A DNA stretch of 64,000 bases, taken from NCBI GenBank assembly GCA_963693285.1, contig OY848920.1, positions 1,935,135-1,999,134 on the forward strand, in the 5' to 3' direction. A program made the translations under genes and the position numbers. Origin of the DNA: Xestospongia muta (taxonomy: Eukaryota; Porifera; Demospongiae; Haplosclerida; Petrosiidae). The first letter of the stretch is position 1. Every line of letters begins with the position of its first letter. Below, piece after piece: positions 43,688-54,948 of this stretch. The notes under the pieces are model-generated. The model saw only the letters and a list, made by a program, of their open reading frames with translations. It did not search any database and was not told where the DNA came from.

Positions 43688-44457
43688 ATGCTTCTCAAGT
43701 ATTTCAAAGGCTGCCTATGAACATAATTACTTCAACTATTCACTTATATTGACAACAAATGGTACAAATTTGGTTGAGCTCTTAATGTTTGTTATAATGC
43801 TTTGAATGGCCTAAGTCACAATTACAATAGCAATACAGCTAAAAACGAAACCAACTCCTCCATTAACTCTGTTATTAAAGGACCTATGGTAAGAAAAAGC
43901 AATAAACATGTACATGTATTACATACTACATGTATTTAGAGGGGTTTTTAGTTCTGTAGTCTTCACAGATTTTTTTGAATGTAATTACACAATTGTGTAT
44001 GTACCTATATTAACCTAGTACTTATAGTTGTCAATAAAATGCCAGTAAGTGTGCTATTGTGAATGATATCTATTCTCAATGCAGTTAGAATAGGTTGTCA
44101 CTAAATTATGTATACAGTTAATATAACTCATAATAAATAGTTATAGTTCAAATTCTATTATTCTATCACTGTCTTAGCTTCATATGGACACAATGTCATC
44201 CTCATCCTGCCTCTACTAGCTGTCTTACTCAATATTCTCCTTGGTAAGGACCTTCAAGTTTAAACCTTAACAACACAGATACATTTCACTAACTGTCCTA
44301 TTCTCCTCATTGTAATCCAATTCAGACTACCATATCAAGAGTTATACTTAGCAAAAGAGATCCTACAGGTTATGGAAATCCACCTCATAGTAAAAAATAC
44401 ATACCAAGTGGTCAATATATCAATGATCCCATAATTAGTAAAGTAACAAACACATGA
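43688..44457 (+). pseudogene. 3' end of a decayed single-pass membrane protein, copy 2
   Basis: Pieces 43688-43888, 44178-44243 (hydrophobic, NVILILPLLAVLLNILL) and 44326-44457 (GYGNPPHSKKYIPSGQYIND, stop TGA). It has the same internal frame change as copy 1. Confidence 0.45.
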
Positions 44458-44459
44458 TC

Positions 44460-45600
44460 CCACTAATTATTATTATGTATGTTACATATAATAAATGTAC
44501 TTTGTTTTATTACTAATTATTTCATGAGCAAATAAATATATAATTATGCCACAGTTACATGTAGGTTCATATATATTTTAATTGATCTTAAAAAATGCAG
44601 TTTATCACAACTTAAGTATCACTAATTGAACAAGTTATTACACATGATGTCACATTGAGTACTTCATTATGTCATGAGTTATATCTTGTGATAACTTTAA
44701 ACTGGACCTAATGGAGACAAACACCAGATAAATCAACAAATAGATGGATAAACGAATTAATGAATATCTGTAGGATATACATATACTAAATAGTACAATA
44801 GACACATGATAGATGAAGTATAAAAATTGATTACAATACCTTTCTAAACTGTATGTATCTTTAAAAAACTAGTACTTTATTAATATCATTAGTATCAATA
44901 TTGTGACTTCTAGTCAATAAAACATTTTATTATAGATTGATGATGAAGTGAGTAATATAATACGTTGATAGTATAGCTGACTTTTAGTTAATTAATTTTC
45001 AATGATTTCATTAGGTGACAATGTAGCTAATTGTAATGAGCATTGTTAACAATTTATTCCATTATTACTAAGAATGCTATTTTATAATTAATAGTAGGGA
45101 TAAATAAATAGTTAAAACAGGTCAAGAGAGTACCAAATATAAAAAGTTTATGTTATTTTTTGCGACTACAATATTCATATAAAGTCACTATGGCAACAGG
45201 AACTATTTTTAAAATTGCCATATCAAAGAAAGTGAAGAACAGATAACTCAGCTTATATGATATCATGTCATTCATCATGTAATAAATATAGCATCATTTA
45301 ACTTGCTCCAGAATGTTGACAGATACAGAATACTTCCATTTCTGAGGTTCACAAAGTGCATTTTCTTTGTTCTTGAGAACTTATTAGAGGAAATTATATT
45401 TTTGTTGTTTTCTAGCAATGACACTATGTTAATGACACCGAAAGATATGATTGCATCATGTTTGGTTTGAAATAAAGATCACATTGATCTATAATAAATG
45501 TTATATAGTGAGTACAGACCACAATCACTTATCACACCTCATTGTTTTTAGTTTACTATTTGTGTATTGCATAAGACCAGCAAACACTTTTATACTATTA
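44460..45600. other. Non-coding part of the alpha block, copy 2
   Basis: Nearly identical to 27600-28740. No gene is seen. Confidence 0.55.
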
Positions 45601-45806
45601 GATGGTGGTTTAGAATACAGTGGATCAAGATTCCAGCTAATTACACTAATTTATCACAGACACCAAAGGCAAATTCAACAGAAGAAACTTATTCAAAGTT
45701 ATCATATCCATTTGATACAACTCCAATAACACAACAACCAAACTCTATCCACCAAACAGAGGCTTCCACAATGAATTTTACAACTCCAAACTATCATATT
45801 CACTAA
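45601..45806 (+). pseudogene. Type I receptor tail relic, recombinant of two tails
   Basis: The start matches the first tail relic of copy 1 (28772). The end (SIHQTEASTMNFTTPNYHI and the flank GCTTAGGACTTATTTTATC) matches the second tail relic (29600-29760). The intervening ~0.7 kb with the signal-exon relic is missing, as expected of recombination between the two homologous tails. Confidence 0.65.
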
Positions 45807-45994
45807 TGGAACAGAACAAAATACTTAAACATACACACTTTGCTTAGGACTTATTTTATCAAATAATAATATTCATAGTATTTGGTGAATAAGTGTTTAT
45901 TATATTTAATTGTTGACGTTAACAATGTCAACTTGTCTTAATGTTTACTTTTAATGCTAGTTTCTTGTATAAGATTTACAATTTCCTTTTTCTG

Positions 45995-46362
45995 TAGTAA
46001 TTAAGTGAGGAAATATCAGCGCTGTCTCTATAGCTATATTAGATGATAATATTGCTGAAGAAACTGAACAGTTTACAGTAAAAATGACAAGTATTGACAA
46101 AAATGTGTGCTTTCATATTAATGAAGCTATAATAAACATAAAAGATAATGACTGTAAATGCATCTAATTGATTTATTAATTTATAAAATATTTGAGTCAA
46201 TCTACTACAAGAATATTTATGAACACTCAACCTTTTTCTGCTGCCACAATATCATCTGTCATTCAATGATATGCAATGAACACGCAAACGTTTTCAGCTG
46301 TCACAGTGACATCTGTCACTACCACATTATCTATCAACAGCTTTTCTTTATTGCTTGTTATT
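45995..46362 (+). pseudogene. Type II receptor relic, copy 2
   Basis: Equivalent to 29875-30242: Calx-beta half (NIAEETEQFTV), donor region, exon 4 missing, stalk, then cut by the TIR element. Confidence 0.65.
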
Positions 46363-47171
46363 AACCTCGCTGCGCGTGGGCGAATAGCGAGGGTACTGTA
46401 GTCTGTCAGTGTGTGTGTGTGTGTGTGTGTGTGTCTGTTACCGGGGTTGTTTTTTGAACTGCTATAACTTGGCAACCGAAGCGGTAGCAGCTACCAACGT
46501 TTAGCAACGAATAGAAAAACATATGGACTTTACAACTGTAGTATCAAGAACATCGTCAAGAAAAACAGAAGCTTAAAACTCGCAAAAGAATTTTCACGCT
46601 GCAGAGGTCAAGTGCCGTTTCTTGAAAAGTAAAAACTTAACGTGGAGATTTTTTAGTATGTTGTAATACTAAAATTTCAGAGGAATACGGATCAGCAAGA
46701 CAGAAGGCCGTTGGTCGAAGTAATCGTTAGAAAAGTTCTGAAAAATGCTTTGTGGACTTGGAGCGAAGTAACGCATTCAGGAAACGTCTCCAAGCACTGA
46801 AAAGACTGCTACTAATAGAAAATATATTGATTTATATTTGTACTACGGTACGTTTCCAAAGAACGTTTCATCTTCAAGTTACAATAAATTTTGTATATGA
46901 AATATCGATACATTTTAAAGGGTCATGTAAAGACTCAGAGAAATTTTTCATCACGAAATTAGCACTTAATCTTGCTTGGCAATTTACTCAGTTACTGCTT
47001 CAAAAACATGGCAAAGCTAGAAATCAAGCAACAATTAATGAGCATATACAGAATTACCATTTTATAACCACACCTTCTGGAATGTTAATAATTTTTCTTG
47101 CAATAACAACATCATAGCTGGGCTAAAGCTGACACAGGATTTATAAATAACTTAGAAACTGCAGCGAGGTT
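46363..47171 (+). mobile_element. TIR element of unknown family, copy 2
   Basis: AACCTCGCTGC at the left and GCAGCGAGGTT at the right form a perfect 11-bp terminal inverted repeat. It contains a (TG)n tract at 46410-46434, shorter than in copy 1, and an open frame at 46752-47117 (121 aa) nearly identical to that of copy 1. It came with the segmental duplication, since the flanks match too. Confidence 0.5.
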
Positions 47172-47334
47172 CGGCACTTTAGTGCCTTTCGTTCTGTTTT
47201 GTATCTGTATCCAGTTTCTTCTTGTTATCTTTGTATTGGGAGTTATCTATAAGCTAATGACATTACTAAATTTGTTAATATATAAATTTGATCATAACTA
47301 AATAGACAGGAAATGTTGTCAATACTACATATAG

Positions 47335-47384
<50 letters not shown>
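47335..47384. repeat. (AT)n microsatellite
   Basis: About 50 bp of uninterrupted AT, followed by a hairpin of the 31289 type at about 47390-47510. Confidence 0.85.
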
Positions 47385-47387
<3 letters not shown>

Positions 47388-47655
47388 ATGATGTAATATA
47401 GTAAACATAACAATATTTTGATTACTAATGCACTATTGATTAGATTATGCAGTTACATAAACAAAAGTGCATTAGTAATCAAAACAGCATTGTTAACTAT
47501 ATTGCATCATAATTTTTTTATTAAATGCAACCTGTATAAGAATATAATGGTTAAATCAACCAATCAATTTTTACAGTATATAAATACAGGAAATGTATAT
47601 ATTATTATACTTTTAAGTGTCTAAACACAATCAATAGCTAGAATTTAAAAGGATC

Positions 47656-50561
47656 ATGTTGCTGAAGAAGATACTACAACTAATTACTGCTTTAACTCTA
47701 ATAGGTAATGTTGATGTTTACCTGTATATTTAAATAACTATTTATATACATATAGAAGTTGATGCTGAAGATGATTTGCTGTCTAACTATGCAAGTGAAT
47801 TCAATGTTGCTTTTTTGCGACAATTTGAATCAACCAATCGTATTGAAATGATTGTTCTTACAAAGATTTCTAGTCCAGTTAAATTTAACATCTCATCTTC
47901 AACTGGATACAACTATACTGGAACTACTACAGCTAATGCTGCTACTTTTGTTACTATACCATCAAGTTTACAAGTACGAGAGTCTAGTTATGAGTATCGT
48001 CACCTTGGACTTCATGTGAGATCTTCCCCTAGTCAACCTATCTCTGTTGTTATGGTTGGTGACTATGTACATTTCCCTGAAACAACTTATTTAGCTCTAC
48101 CATGTCATGATCAACCTACAGATGAGTATGTTTATTATGGAATATCACATAAAACTAAACATAGCAATTATTATGGACAAATCCTATTAGTTGGTTGCAG
48201 AGATAACACAATAGTCACTATTACACCCACACAAAATATACAACTACCTCTAGATATTCAACAACATGACAGCACTATTGTCAATGTTACATCTGGTAGC
48301 AATTATACTGTTACACTTCATGCTTTGCAGACTCTGTTGATTGCAGCAGAACTTGTTGATCTGAGTGGAACTAAGATTGTATCTAATTATCCATTGACAG
48401 TTATTGGAGGACATCAATGTGCTACTGTACCAGTATTATATTCCTATTGTGATCCTATAGCTACTCAAGTACCACCTACAATAAATTGGGGGACACAATT
48501 CTTATTGGTACCACTACAGAATCGTTCTAATGGTCAAAGGTTTAAACTAATAACATCAACAAATAACACTCAAGTAAACATAACTTGTAAACAAAACTCT
48601 ACAAGTATTGTATTGGCTTTATCTGGTGACATGTTAACACATGATAGTGATCATAATACCTTTTGTTATGTCCAGTGCAGTCAACTATGCTATGTTGCTG
48701 AGCTAGCATTTGGTCGTAATTATCAAGATAGTGGATATGGTGATCCATTATTAATGACTGTTCCTCCTCTTAGACAATACCCTCATAGTGTCACATTTAC
48801 AACATTACCAGAAATGCCTACAAACGTTTACAGTATAGCAGTACCTGCAGATACTTTTTTCAATGGTACTGTAATAATTAATGGAGTACTGACTACATTA
48901 ACTTGGACATCAATTTATAACAGTAATGGAACAATCTCAGGATATGGCTATACCACGTCAGCTAATGGAAACTATACTATCAGTCATAGTAATCCTAATG
49001 GCAAGATATATGTCAGTGTCTATGGGTTTCATAGCTATCATGGGTATGGTTATACAGCTGGAATGTTACTTCAGTCCAACAATGCACTTGTCAGTTTCAA
49101 TTCATCACAATATTTTGTGTCTGAAGGAGATGGTCATATCATCATATCTATTGTAAAACCAAATAATATTAATACAAATATTAATGTTTCTATTGAAAGT
49201 AACTCTTCAAATGTAAACTCAGCTACAGGTAAATTATTATCTAAGATTAATTCTTGCTATATTATATTTTAATGTTTAGCTAACAAAGACTACATACCTA
49301 TCAATGAAATAGTGACATTCTACAGTGAAGAAAATGTCAGAGTTGTCTCCATAGCTATATTGGATGATGACATTGTTGAAGAAACTGAACAGTTTACAGT
49401 AAAAGTGAGAAGTAATGACAAAAATGTGCTCTATCATATTAATGAAGCTATTATAAACATAGAAGACAATGACTGTAAGTGTATTTAATTGATTTATTAA
49501 TTTATAAAATATTTGTAGATATTCATATTGGCTTTAAACAAGATAGTATGACAGTTGTTGGTATGTTAAATGAATATATTAATCTAGAAATTAAACATTT
49601 TAGTGGAACACTTCAGTCTGGACTAATAATATCTTTAATACTACAACTTAAAGGACCTGAAGGTATTGTATATCTCTCCATCAATTTTATGTCCATTATA
49701 TTTAAAACAGGTATATCATTCAACAGTAGCATTTTGAAGTTTGGGCAAAATATTTCTTCCCACACAGTTAATTTTAATGTTTCACAGCTTATTATTGCAT
49801 TCAATGTCACATCTGAGACTTTTAACTTTACTGGAAGATTGATTAGTCAACAAGCCTCATTTATACACATAACATTAAATCCTGTAGAAGTCAATGTTCA
49901 TTACATTCCTAACATTGTGAGTCAACCTACAATGAGCATGCAAACTTTTTCAGCTGCCAAAGTATCACCTTTCACTACAACAATGAACTCTCAACCTTTT
50001 TCTGCTGCCATGACATCATCTGTCACTCTTGCAATGAGCATGCAAACTTTTTCAGCTGTCACGGAGACATCTGCTACTACCACATTATCCACCAGCAACT
50101 TTTCTTTATTACCAGTTATTGTTGGAGTAGGAGGTGCTATTCTTATAATTGCAATTATTATAATTGTAATTGGCTTTATTGGTGTTTACTTCTATGGTAT
50201 ACACAAGGGGAAGCAGATGTCTATCAATAGTAATTGTCAGGAAATGACAACATTACCTAACCAACCATCAATTTTAACTGAATATGAATACTTACCAGTG
50301 ATAGCATCATCTTCAACTGAACAAAGAGATGAGAATGAGTATCAGAAAATATCAGAAATTCCTCTTACAATGGCCGAATTCTCTAAAAATAGATTAGAAA
50401 ATCACAGATGCTGTGATAATGTTATTCATTCATCGCATCAGAGATCATCACATACATTCATTCCTAGCTCCACATCAGCAGAATACACTACACTCTGTAC
50501 AAGTACACTTGAGAAACGTGGTGACTATGCCAAAGTATTACATGTCTTCCCTAACTCCTAG
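47656..50561 (+). CDS. IgGFc-binding/Calx-beta transmembrane receptor, type II, gene J
   Basis: Exons 47656-47704, 47756-49228, 49280-49474, 49519-49662 and 49711-50561 join to 903 aa, the longest of the family. The order is as in gene G. The Ser/Thr stalk has two MSMQTFSA units separated by SPFTTTMNSQPFSAAMTSS, so it is longer than in G. Tail: YEYL, YLPV, YQKI, YTTL and YAKV (YTTL-10-YAKV). Ectodomain patches are distinctive: FESTNR, GDYVHFPETTY, ISHKTKHSNYYG and GFHSYHGYGY. The patch PVLYSYCDP is close to that of type I copies C and L (PVLYFYCDP), although everything downstream is type II, which points to recombination between classes. The last intron is 48 bp, open and in frame, as in G and H. 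Confidence 0.85.
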
Positions 50562-50797
50562 TTTCACACTTCATATAAAACTTTTAAACAAACTAAATTT
50601 GCTGTTTTACTCTCTGTTGTTTTGCACTAAAAGTTTGCTTTCATGAAAAGTTTAATGGACGCGACTCGGAAAATCCTATAACGTAAATTTTAGCACGTAC
50701 ACAATCGGTAGTCCGTTAAATTGGAGAAAATTTAAATATTTATTAAGTACTATAAGTAGGCTTGGCACGCTGTCATACGTCACATCATAAAGTAAAT

Positions 50798-51498
50798 ATG
50801 AATCACACGAAAAGACATTTAGAACAAGAACAGTTGTAAGATGAACCGAAACATAAACAAAGGAGGATGGATATAGAATTAGCTGACTTTAATGGTAAGT
50901 TAGTATAATAATACTGACTGTATTTATAGTCTATACTAACTAAAATAAAATTTAAAAATGGTGTCGTTTGTTTATACAGACACATCAAGTGAAAAGACTC
51001 AACAGAGTCCCTTAACTAAGACAACAAATAAACTATGTAAGTTTGTCATGGCTTTTATATCAATTAAAATAATATATTAGTAACCTTCTCATGTAAATTT
51101 TATTCTGGTTATGAACAAAGCATAGAATTATGTGTATTCCAAAAGACATTGAATTATCTTTTTTAGGTTTTGGTAATTTTAAAGATATTTTAGATGTTTT
51201 GAAGCAAGGGTATTTCCCCAATAGCAAGTGGTTTCCTCTTGGTATATATTTGGGTTTATTACCACCTACTCTGAAAGAGATTGAAGCTAATCATAGAGGT
51301 GATGTTGGAAGATGTCTAATAGAATGTTTAACTCTGTGGCTGAATGAAGCAGACAAATGTGGAGAGTTTACTCCCTCATGGGACTCACTAGCAGATGCTG
51401 TAGAGAAGACTGGAGAAAACATTACAGCCAAGATAATTAAGGAACTAAGTAAGCAAATAATGAATAGAACTAATCATGACTTTAGTCTTTATGAGTGA
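50798..51498 (+). pseudogene. Death-domain gene, copy 3, with exon 1 nonsense codon
   Basis: Exons 50798-50894, 50980-51036 and 51167-51498. The start codon context reads MNHTKRHLEQEQL followed by TAA, where the copy at 41492 has GAA (Glu). Exon 3 encodes a complete Death domain (DILDVLKQGYFPNSKWFPLG, SWDSLADAVEKTG) to the TGA at 51498. A donor A|GTAAGC near 51446 is kept, but no CARD-like exon follows; sequence diverges from copy 1 at about 51540. An upstream alternative first exon could still make the domain usable. Confidence 0.65.
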
Positions 51499-51539
51499 CG
51501 TTTGGACTTGTGTTTAGTTGAGTGGGGATTGTAAGGTTG

Positions 51540-52360
51540 AATTTAACATGCCTTTTGCAAAAAATTACTAACATATTGTAGACCTGACTACATTTTTAAA
51601 AAATTGCATGTTACTTGTCATAGTTCTACTGACATTATATTTCCAAAAGACAAAAGAGATACATGTATAATACAAAACTCCTATGTATATAATATATGGT
51701 TATACAGGTTGCAAATTTCTTTGATGTAATCTGAAAGTAAACAAATATTGTACTTTGAAATTGGCTCCTTATGTAACTAATGGTTACAACTAATAATGAT
51801 ATATTCAAATAAGATTCTTGTTACTATGGATTCACATATGCACTTCAATCTGTCATCATGTCTATTAATAAATTTAATAAAAAGTGATTAATATAAAACA
51901 AGTACACTTGTCACCTTAATGTCAACACTATTGTATAAGCTTTTGTGAACTTTATATATAACAATGAAAGTTCAAACATTACATACCTTACTACTGTTGT
52001 TTGTAATTGTTACTGAAATTATGACTCCAGTCAACTGTACATGTGTCCAATTTATATGGTAGCCATATAAATTTATGTCCTATTATGACCACACCCACAA
52101 GTATTATCCCTTTCCTTTACTCTATTATTTATTGTACATGTACACAAAGAGTTATGTACTTGTACTTGTTAAACTGGACAATAAGAACTGACTATATTCT
52201 AGCTAGTACTAAAGGATTGAATTGGAATTTTAAAATAATTGTTTATATATAATTTATAGCTAACAAATTTAGAAGTCTAATCAGTATAATGTGTTATGTA
52301 ATCCTTGTTAGCATTGTTTACTTAAATCAAAGTTTGAAATTTCATTTCTATTATATATTA
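51540..52360. other. Unique spacer between the Death gene and the GTPase relic
   Basis: About 820 bp without a duplicate in the window and without a convincing gene. A short open frame at 52043-52252 has no recognisable features. Confidence 0.45.
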
Positions 52361-53935
52361 GGTGTTAACAAGAAGTTACTGGACAAAGCTATGAAAGAGG
52401 GTTATGTAGCTAAGTGGTCCAAGTTTTCTGTCTCAGGTGCTCCTGAAACTGGCAAGTCATCCTTTTTAAACCTGCTTTATAATGAAAATCATCCAGATTG
52501 CCATATCAGTACTCCAGTAATTGCAGCAAAGAAGCAAGGATCATATCTGCCACTGTAGGCGATGATTCTGTGTGGAGAAAAATAGACCATGAGTCTTTTA
52601 AACAATAATTACTCAAGGAGTTAAACATAGCATCCGACCTCACAAACCAAAAGAGTCATTAGAGGAATCAGTTGATCATTCAACAGAAGAAACATCAGAT
52701 AATGATGACATTGAATCATCAACTATAGCTGGTCAGGAAACAGTTGATCAGAGCTCTTCTTTTTCTAAACCTAATGTAACTCAGGAAATTATTAAGCTTT
52801 TACCACGTGCACAGAAATCTGAAGAGCTTTATCAATCTCATTGGATATATGGTGTTGATAGTGGTGGCCAGGTTGCCTTTTTAGACATTGCTTCGATTTT
52901 GCTACGATATCACTCTGTCAATATTATTACACACAAGTTAAATGAAAAGCTTAACAACAAAACCAAGTTCTTCTTCAGTATTTTCCAGTGATACCAAACA
53001 TTCATCAAACATGTTCAAGAACCCTACTACATACTACTAGGTACTTTCTTGGATAAAATGCTGGAGTCTGGTGAGTCTCTCCAAACCAAAAATGCTATTC
53101 TCTCAACAGTTTTAGAAAAATTTAGGGAAGCCATAATTATGTATTATACAGCTGGAAATGAAGTAATATTTCCTGGCAATACTACTGCCAGAAATGATTA
53201 TGAGATAAATTTGGCTGCTAGGATTTGTAAGAAAATCTGCCAGTATTTTATTGAGGCAGAAATCCCTATTCGATGGTTTTTGTTTCAACTTGAATTAGAT
53301 CAGCTTCATAAATCTTCTAAATCTAGCATTGTAGCTGTGTCTACGTGTTTAGAAATTGGCACGACCTTAGAAATGAACCCTAGAGAAGTCTATGCAGCAT
53401 TGATGTACTACCATGACCTGACCATCTTTCTGTACGTCCCTAAAATCTTACCTAATATAGCATTTCTTCATCCTCAACCATTATTTGAGAGGCTCTCTGA
53501 TTTCATTAGTATCTCTTTTGCTGATACCGTTGATCATTTGGAAGAAGAAGGTATCTCTCTATACAATCCTGCTGCTCATGAAGAACTAAAGGGTAAAGGA
53601 ACATTTAGAGAAGACTTGTTGACATCACCCAATTCACATTTGTCACAAGGATTCTATCCTGAGTTTACACCACAAGATTTTCTCAAGTTAATGACAAGTT
53701 TATTTATAATGGCCTCTCTACCTGAGAAAGGAAAATACTTTCTACCAACTGTCCTTCCTACTAAACCATCCACTAAATATAAGTATAATACCTGATTGCC
53801 CTAAAAAAGCTTCAGAACATTTTTGTCATTTAAGTGAAGACAAACTAAAGCACATTTGTCAAGATAGCTCTCAAGTAACTCATACCGATAGGTCATGTCA
53901 GCTATCTTGGTTTAGAGGTGAGTATTAATTAGACC
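52361..53935 (+). pseudogene. ROC/COR-like GTPase relic, copy 3, with P-loop
   Basis: After acceptor ATATTAG the frame reads VNKKLLDKAMKEGYVAKWSK, then FSVSGAPETGKSSFLNLLY, whose GAPETGKSS is a Walker A P-loop (GxxxxGKS). A one-base change at about 52530 shifts the frame (GCAAAGAAGCAAGGATC; other frame gives ARIISATVGDDSVW), with a further break at about 52605. A frame without an ATG is then open from 52607 to 52991: ITQGVKHSIRPHKPKESLEE, then HWIYGVDSGGQVAFLDIAS with the G3-like DSGGQ. About 108 bp present at 23245-23350 are deleted at 52985. 53049-53795 is open: LDKMLESGESLQ, IPIRWFLFQLELDQLHKS, YYHDLTIFLYVPKIL, FYPEFTPQDFLKLM, COR-like. The C-terminal segment PKKASEHFCHLSEDKLKHIC is in another frame. 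At least four lesions. Confidence 0.7.
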
Positions 53936-54653
53936 CAAAAAGTAATTAAAATTATATGTATGTCTTAACTCTTAAGTTCATTAATCTAGGGATATTTGAT
54001 GTGTAACTTTGTCATATAATTTCTAAATTGACCATATTAGCATTGATACAAGACAATTGTTATTAGACAATATATGACATCCTGTACATATCAATTAAAA
54101 TCTGTTTTTTTAAATATTTAACCAACTACATAGTATGTTATCCAAAACTATAGACCACCTTATCATAATATAATATTAAGTTATATACATGTACATGAGT
54201 TTGAATGTTTGTAAAAATGGTCTATTTGCTGATATCTAGCTCTCTTTATAACACACACAGAATACCCACCTTCCTTTGTTTTGGACATTTATAGCCTACT
54301 AAATATCATTACTACAAACCCTCAGGATCAATCCTTATATTATTGTCCTGATTTATCTGATTCAATAAACAGTGTCTATAAAATAGTTAGCTCAGCTTTG
54401 GTCTGTATGCCACTAATGATGATAGATGTTGAAATATTTGTCTAATTTGTATAGTCTTTTCAAATGTAAATTATGCACATGACATTTGATTTGATGACAC
54501 ACCCACATTATTAGCTATATCTTTTGTTTTATCTTGTCATCTATACATGTGTTAATACCAATAACATGATTACACTTATTATATCGTTTAACAAAACAAA
54601 GATGATATTGTTAGATCAATAATAATTTGTATATCTTTCTATTTCATATTAGG
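53936..54653. other. Intron between COR-like and Death-like exons, copy 3
   Basis: Matches 24201-24926 almost throughout; starts with a GTGAGT donor and ends at ATTAG. No other signal. Confidence 0.5.
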
Positions 54654-54948
54654 TAATATAGTTGAAGGAGGTATAGATGTATTTACTTTACCAGATCATC
54701 TCTTGATTCAACAACCTACACTTGAAGAATTAATTTCACATGCTAGAACAGCAGAATGGTATCAGTTAGGTGTGAAACTAGGACTAGACAGTGTAGATCT
54801 AACTGGATGTCGTGATTGTACCAGTATGTATCATTTATGGATTATGGAGAAAGCAAGAGAAGCAACAAGAAGGAATTTATTAGATGCTTTAAGAACTATT
54901 AGACAGATTAATGTGGCAATAAAGTATGAAGATTACCTAAAAACAACA
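54654..54948 (+). pseudogene. Death-domain-like exon of the GTPase gene, copy 3 (open)
   Basis: The exon is open here: NIVEGGIDVFTLPDHLLIQQ, LEELISHARTAEWYQLGVKL, GLDSVDLTGCRDCTSMYHLW, IMEKAREATRRNLLDALRTI, YEDYLKTT, then a GTAAGT donor. The W..LGvkLGLd...L.gc....sm..LW.mekA pattern is that of a Death domain. It is listed as part of a pseudogene only because the GTPase exons upstream are broken. The proposed intact ancestor was a P-loop/ROC-COR-like protein with one or two C-terminal Death domains. Confidence 0.6.
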
